NCBI GenBank assembly: GCA_045660565.1 | Contig: JAZRDX010000145.1 | Span: forward strand, 1-13,495 | DNA length: 13,495 bases | Direction: 5' to 3' | DNA from: SIG673 sp045660565 | GTDB taxonomy: Bacteria > Bacillota > Clostridia > Oscillospirales > CAG-272 | Shown here: one piece after another, positions 1-5,818 of the stretch | Position numbering within the stretch: the first letter of the stretch is position 1 | How the letters are laid out: every line of letters starts with the position of its first letter | Made by a program: the position numbers and the translations under genes | The notes under the pieces: generated by a model | Told to the model about the DNA's origin: nothing | Databases searched by the model: none | The model's input: the letters and a program-made list of their open reading frames with translations, nothing else

Positions 1-474
1 AGGGTTTTATGGGAGCGACACGCGGCATCTAGATACCTTGCAAAGGAATGCTGCGGACTTCTCGGCGGTCAGACGATAGATTTTGAGGACATAAAGGACT
101 CTATAAAGGTTCTCCGTACCATAACCGAGCAGGTAAAGGAAGGAAAGCGCTACCTTATTTTCCCCGAGGGAAGATACGACGATAACAAGAACGAGATGCT
201 TGACTTTAAAACGGGCTGCTTCTACTGCTCGCTTAATTCGGGCGCACCCATAGTGCCGATTGCGATTTACGACTCCTATAAGGCGATGGACACCAATAAC
301 ATCTTCAAAAAGGTAACGACCGAGGTTCATTATCTTAAGCCGATATATTTTGAGGAATACGGTAGTCTGACAAAAGCCGAGATTGCCGACCTTGTTAAAT
401 CAAGAATAGGGGAGAAGCTGGCGGCTATAAAGGCGGAGAAAGCGGAAAAGCTGCTCGGCGACGGGAAACGGTAA
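1..474 (+). CDS. Lysophospholipid acyltransferase (PlsC-type), C-terminal part
   Basis: The frame is open from base 1 and ends at TAA 472-474, giving about 157 residues; the N-terminus with the catalytic HX4D motif lies outside the window. The glycerol-3-phosphate-binding block is visible as LIFPEGRYDDNKNEMLDF (about residues 54-71), followed by the hydrophobic APIVPIAI block, in the order expected for motifs III and IV of the PlsC/LPLAT family. The family transfers an acyl chain to lysophosphatidate or a similar lysophospholipid at the membrane, making phosphatidic acid. The C-terminus is a Lys/Glu/Ala-rich helix. It is the only ordinary housekeeping gene on the + strand here. No U-tailed terminator follows; REP hairpins begin 5 bases after the stop. 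Substrate specificity cannot be read from this fragment. Confidence 0.85.
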   Translation, partial: RVLWERHAASRYLAKECCGLLGGQTIDFEDIKDSIKVLRTITEQVKEGKRYLIFPEGRYDDNKNEMLDFKTGCFYCSLNSGAPIVPIAIYDSYKAMDTNNIFKKVTTEVHYLKPIYFEEYGSLTKAEIADLVKSRIGEKLAAIKAEKAEKLLGDGKR

Positions 475-478
475 AAAA

Positions 479-504
479 CGTAGGGGAGGATATAATCCTC
501 CCGC
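479..504 (+). repeat. REP-like palindrome, copy 1
   Basis: A 26-base unit beginning C-GTAG, then stem arms GGGAGGAT and ATCCTCCC around a 2-base apex, ending GC. GTAG immediately 5' of a hairpin is the hallmark of bacterial REP sequences recognised by RAYT transposases. It lies between plsC and the RAYT. The apex of this copy contains TATAAT, but no good -35 element is in place upstream. Confidence 0.8.
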
Positions 505-544
505 ATTTGCATGGTTATGGAGAAATTACGAAAAAAGTGAAAAT

Positions 545-570
545 CGTAGGGGAGGATATTATCCTCCCGC
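545..570 (+). repeat. REP-like palindrome, copy 2
   Basis: Same 26-base unit as copy 1 with one base changed at the apex (TATTAT instead of TATAAT), same orientation, exactly 66 bases downstream. The sequence after both copies is also related: TATGGAGAAAT follows each, so the 66-base unit appears duplicated. Copy 2 lies directly before the RAYT ribosome binding site. Confidence 0.8.
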
Positions 571-589
571 TTTCATTTATGGAGAAATC

Positions 590-1102
590 ATGGAAATTGA
601 AAAAACACTGCCGATAAGAAAAAGAAATCGGCTGAAAAATTACGATTACAGCTCCTGCGGAGCGTATTTTATAACGGTATGCACAAAAGACAGAAAAAAC
701 ATCTTATCTACGATTGTAGGGGAGGATAGTATCCTCCCGCCCGACGGTGTGAAATTATCGCCGTATGGAAAAATTGCAGAAACAGCGATTAAAGATATAT
801 CAGGGCATTATCCGCATATTGAACTGTTGCAATACGTTATTATGCCTAACCAGATACATCTTGTATTATTTATAACGTCTGTAAGCGGGAGGTTGATATC
901 CTCCCCTACGGAAAAGAGGGCATCGATCATAACAGCGGTAGGACAAATGAAGCGGCAGGTATCAAAAAATATCGGTGTATCAATTTGGCAACGCTCCTTT
1001 CACGATCACGTTATCCGTAATCACGACGATTACCTTGAAATATGCAAATACATCTGTGAAAACCCGATACGCTGGCGGTTTGATAAACTGTACAACGAAT
1101 AA
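590..1102 (+). CDS. REP-associated tyrosine transposase (RAYT), altered HUH motif
   Basis: 170 residues, close to the usual RAYT length. ATG 590 is preceded by GGAGA at 581-585. The N-terminal RKRNRLKNYDYSSCGAYFIT, the CTKDRKNIL segment, the MPNxxHLVL strand and the C-terminal IWQRSFHDHVIR...YICENPIRW pattern match the Y1/IS200-like family, whose members nick single-stranded DNA at REP hairpins through an HUH metal site and a tyrosine. Here the HUH site reads N-Q-I-H (Q88, H90), so the first metal-binding histidine is glutamine. Candidate catalytic tyrosines are Y148 and Y154. REP copies 3 and 4 lie inside the gene in frame, encoding residues 42-51 and 99-107. No promoter is obvious; a bidirectional terminator follows. 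The family call is firm. Activity is doubtful because of Q88. Confidence 0.9.
   Translation: MEIEKTLPIRKRNRLKNYDYSSCGAYFITVCTKDRKNILSTIVGEDSILPPDGVKLSPYGKIAETAIKDISGHYPHIELLQYVIMPNQIHLVLFITSVSGRLISSPTEKRASIITAVGQMKRQVSKNIGVSIWQRSFHDHVIRNHDDYLEICKYICENPIRWRFDKLYNE
715..740 (+). repeat. REP-like palindrome, copy 3 (inside the RAYT gene)
   Basis: Same unit as copies 1 and 2 (GTAG, then GGGAGGAT and ATCCTCCC arms, then CCGC), with T for the first C and AGT at the apex. It lies within the transposase coding sequence, same orientation, and encodes IVGEDSILPP without breaking the frame. Confidence 0.8.
885..910 (-). repeat. REP-like palindrome, copy 4 (inverted, inside the RAYT gene)
   Basis: Reverse-complement copy of the unit, GCGGGAGG...ATCCTCCCCTACG on the + strand, with about three differences from copy 2 near the apex. 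It encodes residues around SGRLISSPT of the transposase. Copies 3 and 4 form an inverted pair inside the gene, like the paired organisation of bacterial interspersed mosaic elements. Confidence 0.75.
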
Positions 1103-1110
1103 TAACAAAT

Positions 1111-1142
1111 AAAAAAGAACGGCATTTTTGCCGTTCTTTTTA
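1111..1142 (+). terminator. Bidirectional intrinsic terminator
   Basis: Stem of about 14 pairs, AAAAAAGAACGGCA against TGCCGTTCTTTTTT, with a TTTT loop. The A-run on one side and T-run on the other make it usable from both strands, which fits its place between the convergent RAYT (+) and lipoprotein (-) genes. Confidence 0.85.
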
Positions 1143-1193
1143 AAATTCAAATACTTATTTTGGCCATACTGCTTCATTATCACGTTTTTACAG

Positions 1194-2315
1194 TTAAATA
1201 ATTACTTCGGTTACCGTATTCGAATAAGAAGATTTCATAAAGTTACTGCTGTTACTGCACGCCTGAATCATTACCGTTCCGACGTAGTAATCAACTATAC
1301 TTGCGAACTGTGATAAATCAAATTCAAGCTCCGCTCCGACGGGGGTATACTGGTCAACACCCGTAAAATTAATACTCTTATCTGCAAAGTAAATAATGTA
1401 GTAGTCTGCGTACTTTACGTGGCTCCATTTAACCTTTAAGTTATCTCTGTCAACCTCTATGACGGGAGCCTCAAGCTGTACGCGTACAACGGAAAGGTTT
1501 TTGGTAACACCGGCGTCGCCTAAAACTCTGAATGCCTCCGTTTCCTTCGGCTCGAAGGAAACGGAAATGTGAGAGCTACCTATCGAAACGGGGAGCATAC
1601 GAACGAGAATCTTTATTTTCTTCGATTTATCGGGGTCTGAGGGGATCTTGTACGCAAGGGTGGAAACCTTGCTGTCGGTTCCAGTTCCAGAGTCAGCAAA
1701 GAACATTTCAGTAATGATGCCTCCCCCTACGTCCACAACAGTACCGTTAGCAACTCCTAGATTATCGAATTTGATGAGAATATTCATAAGACCGGTTCCG
1801 TCGTTAATATCTCTAGCAATAATGTCGAACTCTATAAGGCAGTAATAAACGGTATCTACCTTAATCTCGGTGCTGCGCTTTGTATCCGCCATTGTGGTTT
1901 CTCCGTACTCATAGCTTTCCTCCTCGATAAAGCCGTAATCAAAGTTTGCGATTTCTACTTCGGAGGCTGAGGGAATAACCGGAGGTGTTTCGGGTTCAAG
2001 CATAGGAATAGCTTCCGTTTTAACGTCTGAATAGGTTACTCCGTTAAGTACGACATGTGCAGTATACGTGTTTTCTCCGGCAGCAGATACAGTAGGCTCT
2101 ACCGTGTCCTTAGTAATGCTTGCGCCAATATTTATTTTATGAGTACAGTCCTCGTTGATACAAGAAAAGCTTGCGGTTGCCGTTTCATAACCTTCCCACA
2201 CCCACATAGGGTTTTCCGTATCGTATTCATGGTGCATATCGCACGCCGTAAAGAGAGAAGCTGTTGCGGCGAGTGTGAGCAGGCAAACGAGTAATAAGAT
2301 GATGCGTTTTTTCAT
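1194..2315 (-). CDS. Surface lipoprotein with Cys-pair domain and C-terminal FN3-like domain
   Basis: The start is set at ATG 2315 because AGGAGG lies at 2325-2330 with 9-base spacing and the product begins with a clean lipoprotein signal, MKKR, a hydrophobic stretch and FTAC, with the lipidated Cys at residue 25; the open frame continues upstream but that extension is not signal-like. The 373-residue protein would be anchored outside the cytoplasmic membrane. After the Cys comes a segment of about 65 residues (WVWEGYETATASFSC...YTAHVVLNGVTYSDVK) resembling a Cys-pair domain common in surface proteins of gut Clostridia, then a Pro-linker, a central beta-rich region of unknown type, and a C-terminal fibronectin-III-like domain (roughly residues 285-373, IEVDRDNLKVKWSHVKYADY). 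No catalytic motif is seen. It stands alone; the candidate RNA and its terminator lie directly upstream, so expression may depend on read-through. Function unknown. Confidence 0.75.
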   Translation of the reverse strand: MKKRIILLLVCLLTLAATASLFTACDMHHEYDTENPMWVWEGYETATASFSCINEDCTHKINIGASITKDTVEPTVSAAGENTYTAHVVLNGVTYSDVKTEAIPMLEPETPPVIPSASEVEIANFDYGFIEEESYEYGETTMADTKRSTEIKVDTVYYCLIEFDIIARDINDGTGLMNILIKFDNLGVANGTVVDVGGGIITEMFFADSGTGTDSKVSTLAYKIPSDPDKSKKIKILVRMLPVSIGSSHISVSFEPKETEAFRVLGDAGVTKNLSVVRVQLEAPVIEVDRDNLKVKWSHVKYADYYIIYFADKSINFTGVDQYTPVGAELEFDLSQFASIVDYYVGTVMIQACSNSSNFMKSSYSNTVTEVII

Positions 2316-2344
2316 TTCTTTTTTCCTCCTGAAAATAAAATATA

Positions 2345-2377
2345 AAAATAAAAAAGGCGCCGGTCGAAGCCAGCGCC
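2345..2377 (-). terminator. Intrinsic terminator in front of the lipoprotein gene
   Basis: Read on the - strand, GGCGCTGG and CCGGCGCC form an 8-pair stem (2356-2377) with a CTTCGA loop, followed by TTTTTATTTTTATA. It ends about 40 bases upstream of the lipoprotein start, so it either ends the upstream RNA or works as an attenuator for the gene. Confidence 0.8.
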
Positions 2378-2553
2378 TAAAAAACGCAAACTCCAACTGT
2401 CGCCAAACAAGTTAAAATTGAACAAGGAAAAACCTTTACACCCAATTCTTACGGAATTTGCATTTTTACAAAATCTAAAGAATTAGACGTAAAAGGGCAA
2501 AGCTTCTCCTTATAAAAAAGAACCCTTGTTTAATCAATATTAACTTGTTTGGC
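2350..2553 (-). ncRNA. Candidate structured RNA of about 200 nt (6S-like rod or 5' leader)
   Basis: The ends of 2402-2553 are complementary: the - strand RNA would begin GCCAAACAAGTTAA and at 2402-2415 carry TTAACTTGTTTGGC, a perfect 14-pair stem. After one mismatch it continues with 5 pairs, then a 4-base bulge, then 6 more pairs (2524-2529 with 2422-2427). An apical stem pairs 2478-2496 with 2433-2450 (7 pairs AATTCTT/AAGAATT, then wobble and CCTTT/AAAGG pairs), leaving a lopsided internal loop of roughly 26 against 5 bases. The predicted start from the promoter at 2560-2588 falls on the first base of the closing stem, and an intrinsic terminator follows at 2345-2377. A long rod with an internal bubble recalls 6S RNA, but no family-specific motif was recognised. 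Alternatives are a leader or attenuator of the lipoprotein gene, or a MITE whose terminal repeats fold this way. There is no ORF inside. Confidence 0.5.
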
Positions 2554-2559
2554 AAATTA

Positions 2560-2588
2560 ATTTTAACATAAAAGGTGGGAAAATGCAA
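2560..2588 (-). promoter_or_regulatory. Extended -10 promoter for the candidate RNA and lipoprotein
   Basis: On the - strand: -35 TTGCAT (2583-2588), 17-base spacer ending ATGT, -10 TAAAAT (2560-2565) with the TG of an extended -10. The start would be near 2553. A second, internal match (TTGATT at 2532-2537, 17 bases, TATAAG at 2509-2514) lies inside the RNA and could be an alternative. Confidence 0.5.
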
Positions 2589-2656
2589 TGTATAAAGCAA
2601 TAAAAAATGTGAATTAAATGTAAAAACGCAAATTCATTTAAAACTCAATGAAAAAT

Positions 2657-2688
2657 AAAAAACGGCAGGCTGTTTCCTGCCGTTTTTT
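2657..2688 (-). terminator. Intrinsic terminator of the P-II/DUF1538 operon
   Basis: Perfect 13-pair stem AAAAAACGGCAGG/CCTGCCGTTTTTT with a 6-base loop, T-rich on the - strand. It starts 11 bases after the stop of the last P-II-like gene. Confidence 0.9.
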
Positions 2689-2698
2689 AAGTAAATCC

Positions 2699-3088
2699 TT
2701 ACTCTTTTTCAGCTTCCGTTTTGCTTTCGGAACCCTCTGTCTCCTTAGTCGCCTTCTGCGGCTTTGAGATGACGCTACCGTCAAAAAGACCTATTGCGTT
2801 GTCAACAGGGAGAGAAAAAGCGATACCCTGTCCTTCTGTTTTAAGTCCGACAGCCTTGTAAAGCGCGTGGAGAATGTTGTCGCGAAGCTTTTTCGGAACA
2901 AGTATAAGAACAAGCTCCTTTTCGGGCTGAACGGTAATCTGGAAGAACTTTTCCGCTTCCTTGTTTGCGGTACCTCTACCGTGAATTACGGTACCCCCTC
3001 TGGCGCCAAACTCCTTCGCGGCATCCATTACGGTATCGCTGAATCCCGCGTTTACTATACATACGATAAGCTCGTGCGTGTATTCCAT
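2699..3088 (-). CDS. P-II-like regulatory protein (downstream copy)
   Basis: 129 residues. The N-terminal strand and helix (HELIVCIVNAGFSDTVMDAA), GARGGTVIHGRGTANKEAEK in the T-loop region, the ELVLILVPKKLRDNIL strand-helix and EGQGIAFSLPVDNAIGL at the B-loop/C-terminal strand follow the GlnB/P-II fold. P-II proteins form trimers that bind ATP/ADP and often 2-oxoglutarate and gate transporters or enzymes. The T-loop is short and has no tyrosine at the uridylylation site, so covalent control of the classical kind is unlikely. A charged tail of about 20 residues (Lys/Glu-rich) follows. It starts 16 bases after the other P-II-like gene, with AAAGGA upstream of ATG 3088, and ends the operon. Family call good; ligand unknown. 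Confidence 0.8.
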   Translation of the reverse strand: MEYTHELIVCIVNAGFSDTVMDAAKEFGARGGTVIHGRGTANKEAEKFFQITVQPEKELVLILVPKKLRDNILHALYKAVGLKTEGQGIAFSLPVDNAIGLFDGSVISKPQKATKETEGSESKTEAEKE

Positions 3089-3104
3089 AGTCGTAGATCC
3101 TTTC

Positions 3105-3542
3105 TTATTTACTTTCGTCTTTCACCGTCATTCGGTTGTTGCTTAAAAACTGATAGATTGCAACACCGACGGTGCCGGTCATCGGAACGGTATAGGCTAT
3201 ACCCTTACCGTTTTTTATGGTGTTAAACTTATCCTCAAGTAGCGAAAGCGCTTCTTTAACCTTGCTTTCCTTTATAACGCTGATTATTACCGCTTTTTCC
3301 GAGTCGCTTAGACCGAGGTAGCGGAGCGTTTCGGTGCTTGCGGTACCGTTTCCGTACATCGAGATCTGCATATTTATATCAAAGCTCTGGAGAAGATCCA
3401 TGTAAAGCTCCGCCTTGCTTCTGTTTACTATGGTAAAAAGGAGCTTTAACTTCTGCGGAGCAACACTCGGTACCTTTTTCGTTTTTCTCTGCAGGGTGCG
3501 TTTTTCGACTGCCCTTCCGGGGCTTTTTTTGTTTTCATTCAT
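3105..3542 (-). CDS. P-II-like regulatory protein (upstream copy, basic N-terminal extension)
   Basis: 145 residues. After a basic extension of about 31 residues (about ten Lys/Arg against two Glu) comes a P-II-like core: KLLFTIVNRSKAELYMDLLQ, then SMYGNGTASTETLRYLG in the position of a short T-loop, the EKAVIISVIKESKVKEALSLL strand-helix, and NGKGIAYTVPMTGTVGVAI at the B-loop/last strand. It is clearly related in layout to the downstream P-II-like protein but diverged in sequence. ATG 3542 has an AAAGGAAA site about 9 bases upstream. It lies 41 bases after the DUF1538 gene and 16 bases before the second copy, so all three are probably one transcript. The inferred role is nucleotide-dependent control of the DUF1538 membrane protein. 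Confidence 0.75.
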   Translation of the reverse strand: MNENKKSPGRAVEKRTLQRKTKKVPSVAPQKLKLLFTIVNRSKAELYMDLLQSFDINMQISMYGNGTASTETLRYLGLSDSEKAVIISVIKESKVKEALSLLEDKFNTIKNGKGIAYTVPMTGTVGVAIYQFLSNNRMTVKDESK

Positions 3543-3583
3543 AATAAGATTTCCTTTCTGAACCGTAAAGGAACTGAGTTTAG

Positions 3584-5104
3584 TTACATAAAGTTGATAA
3601 TCTGCTCGTCTTCTGCGCCGAGAATACGCTTCATAGCAATATTTTCTCTTACCTTCTTGGTCATAATCGCTCTGAAGCCAAGAAGCTGAATGGTTATAAG
3701 GGGCGTCATCGCAACCATAGCGACTATTCCGAACGCGTCGCTCATAATTTTGCTATCTCCGTGAAGCGCATAACAAACGCCTATCGCAAAGGGAAGAATA
3801 AAGGTTGAGGTGAGAGGACCGCTCGCGACTCCACCGGAGTCAAACGCGATAGCGGTGTAAAGCTTCGGAACGAAGAATGAAAGTCCGAGCGAGATAAAGT
3901 AGCCGGGAATGAGGTAGTAAAGTATGCTGAAATCGAAAATTATGCGAAGCATCGAAAGTCCTATCGAAATTCCGACACCCACTGAAAGAGCGATAAGCAT
4001 TGAACGTTTGGTTACCGTTCCGTCGGTAATTTCCTCAACCTGCTTGTTAAGAACGTGTACCGCAGGCTCCGCAAGAACGACCACCGCTCCGATAACGAAG
4101 CCAAATCCGATTACGACGTATCGCGGAGATGCGGCAAGCATCTCGCCCATGCGATATCCTATCGGCATAAAGCCTACCGTTACCGCGGTAAGGAATATAA
4201 CGAGACCGGTAAAGGTGTACGCTATTCCGACGGCTATCTGATAAAGCTTCTTTTTCGGCAGCTTTAAGAAAATCATCTGAAGTACTGTGAAAAATACTAC
4301 GATAAGACCGAGCGCCAAAGCAACCTCCTTTGTCTTTTCGGCTAACGTATGAAGAATCGTCATTGGTGATATATCCATTGGGTAGCTCGGAACACCGTAA
4401 TCTATGGTCCCGTTTGCCGTAATACCGAGAAGCATAACGGCGAGGATAGGACCTACCGAGCACATAGCGACAAGACCGAAGCTGTTTCCGCTTGCGTCCT
4501 TGCCGCCTATCGTGGTTGCGATACCGACGCCGAGCGCCATTATAAACGGAACGGTTATAGGACCTGTTGTAACTCCGCCCGAGTCAAACGCAAGGGGAAG
4601 AAAGCCCGTGTTTCCGTTTATTACAACCAGAGAGGTTAGCGCAAACAGAAGCATATAAAAGAACATAAGGAGCGAGGAAAGGTTTACTTTAAAAATAATT
4701 TTAAGAACGACGAGAAGCAGGAAAAGACCGACACCGGCTCCGACGGCGAATATCAGAAGCGTTCCGTTCATTATCGCTGATACCTGATCGGCAAGAACGG
4801 TGAGGTCAGGCTCCGCTACCGTTATTAAAAGGCCCATAAGAAAGCAGACGGAGAGGAGCAGAGTAAGTTTTTTTGATTTAGTAAGACCGCTTCCTACGTG
4901 CTCGCCCATAGGTGTCATAGCGAGATCGGCACCGAGGTTAAAAAGACCTATTCCGAGTATAAGGAAAAGCGCAGAAACGAGAAAAATCCAGATGCCGCTG
5001 CCGAGATTTATCAGCGGAGTGAGGTTAAGAATAAAAACTATAAGCGTTACAGGGAAGACGGAAATAAAGGCTTCCTCGATCTTCTTGTATAAAATTCGGC
5101 TCAC
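3584..5104 (-). CDS. DUF1538 double-domain membrane protein, putative cation/H+ antiporter
   Basis: 506 residues with many hydrophobic segments. The start is GTG 5104, with AGGAGA 7-8 bases upstream. The protein is an internal duplication. The first half has AMTPMGEHVG (62-71), AEPDLTVLADQV (97-108), FDSGGVTTGPITVPF (173-187) and SFGLVAMCSVGPIL (208-221). The second half repeats them as FMPIGYRMGEML (312-323), AEPAVHVLNKQV (345-356), FDSGGVASGPLTSTF (421-435) and AFGIVAMVAMTPLI. These are marks of DUF1538. As I recall, a Halomonas pair of DUF1538 proteins (UmpA and UmpB) was reported to act together as a Na+/H+ antiporter; here both halves are in one chain, which fits an inverted-pair or pseudo-dimer transporter. 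The two P-II-like genes that follow suggest gating by adenine nucleotides. The transported ion is not shown by the sequence. Confidence 0.85.
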   Translation of the reverse strand: MSRILYKKIEEAFISVFPVTLIVFILNLTPLINLGSGIWIFLVSALFLILGIGLFNLGADLAMTPMGEHVGSGLTKSKKLTLLLSVCFLMGLLITVAEPDLTVLADQVSAIMNGTLLIFAVGAGVGLFLLLVVLKIIFKVNLSSLLMFFYMLLFALTSLVVINGNTGFLPLAFDSGGVTTGPITVPFIMALGVGIATTIGGKDASGNSFGLVAMCSVGPILAVMLLGITANGTIDYGVPSYPMDISPMTILHTLAEKTKEVALALGLIVVFFTVLQMIFLKLPKKKLYQIAVGIAYTFTGLVIFLTAVTVGFMPIGYRMGEMLAASPRYVVIGFGFVIGAVVVLAEPAVHVLNKQVEEITDGTVTKRSMLIALSVGVGISIGLSMLRIIFDFSILYYLIPGYFISLGLSFFVPKLYTAIAFDSGGVASGPLTSTFILPFAIGVCYALHGDSKIMSDAFGIVAMVAMTPLITIQLLGFRAIMTKKVRENIAMKRILGAEDEQIINFM

Positions 5105-5141
5105 TTTTTGTCTCCTTTACAATGTTTTACAGTGAAATCGT

Positions 5142-5798
5142 TTAAATTATCGGCTTTGCTTCAGCGAAGCTGTCAATAAAGCCGTGTGCCGTGCTTTTCA
5201 GCTCACTTGTGAACGCTTTTCCGGAAACGTCGTAAACACCGATAGTAAACGCGCCCGCTTCCTTTGCAGTTTTTACCGCATGGAGGTTGTCATCGAAAAA
5301 CGCTACCTGTCCTACGCTTACGCCAAGCTTTTCAGCCGCGGACAGATAGATTTTCGGATCGGATTTAGTCGTGCCGAAATCCTCGCAGCTCCATACGTTG
5401 TCGAAAAGCTCCCATACTCCGTTTCGCTTTAAGCAAACGTCAAGCACCTTGTGCGGACTTGCCGTAAGCACGTTTAAGCTGTACCCGTCAGCTTTTCTGC
5501 CGTGCAGAAAGTCCCACACCCCGTCTTTAAGGGTGATACTGTTTGCATACCCGTCGTAAGCGTATTCGTGCATCTTCTTTACGAGAGAGTCTTCGTTTTC
5601 TTTTGAGCCGAGAACCTCTATAATGTATTTTGCCGAGCCCGCGTAGCCGAGTGGGGTTAAAATTTCAATAATATTTTCGGGGTATTTGAGTCCCTCGTCC
5701 TTGATTACTCTGTACATCGTTTCCGAAAAGCAGGGCATTGAGTCAACCAGCGTTCCGTCAAAGTCGAATAAAAGAACGTGTTTTTCGTTACTTTCCAT
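5142..5798 (-). CDS. HAD-superfamily phosphatase (subfamily IA, phosphoglycolate phosphatase-like)
   Basis: 218 residues from ATG 5798. The open frame reaches a TTG at 5822 overlapping the stop of the preceding gene, but no ribosome binding site precedes that codon, while AGAAAG precedes ATG 5798, so the shorter start is preferred. Motif I is LFDFDGTLVDS (nucleophile and acid/base Asp), motif II is the Thr/Ser of VLTASPHK, motif III is the Lys of TKSDPKIY, and motif IV is FFDDN. A helical cap lies between motifs I and II, as in subfamily IA enzymes acting on small phosphorylated metabolites. It lies 20 bases after the other HAD gene and 37 bases before the DUF1538 gene. Substrate unknown. Confidence 0.85.
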   Translation of the reverse strand: MESNEKHVLLFDFDGTLVDSMPCFSETMYRVIKDEGLKYPENIIEILTPLGYAGSAKYIIEVLGSKENEDSLVKKMHEYAYDGYANSITLKDGVWDFLHGRKADGYSLNVLTASPHKVLDVCLKRNGVWELFDNVWSCEDFGTTKSDPKIYLSAAEKLGVSVGQVAFFDDNLHAVKTAKEAGAFTIGVYDVSGKAFTSELKSTAHGFIDSFAEAKPII

Positions 5799-5818
5799 AT
5801 CGTGTTTCTTTCTGAAAA

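Noticed and set aside
490..495. TATAAT within REP copy 1 as a -10 box for the RAYT
   Set aside because: It lies at the apex of the palindrome and no acceptable -35 sequence occurs 15-19 bases upstream.
1720..1731. CCTCCCCCTACG in the lipoprotein gene, resembling the end of the REP unit
   Set aside because: The match covers only about 11 bases with an extra C, the hairpin partner arm is absent, and the codons encode a Val-Gly-Gly-Gly stretch.
2402..2553. MITE with terminal inverted repeats
   Set aside because: No target-site duplication is seen on either side (left flank ...CTGTC, right flank AAATT...), and a same-strand promoter and terminator fit an RNA gene better. It is kept as an alternative in the RNA entry.
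4047..4463. 138-codon frame on the same strand as the DUF1538 gene, in another frame
   Set aside because: Arg/Ser/Tyr-rich translation with no fold-like pattern, entirely inside the DUF1538 gene.
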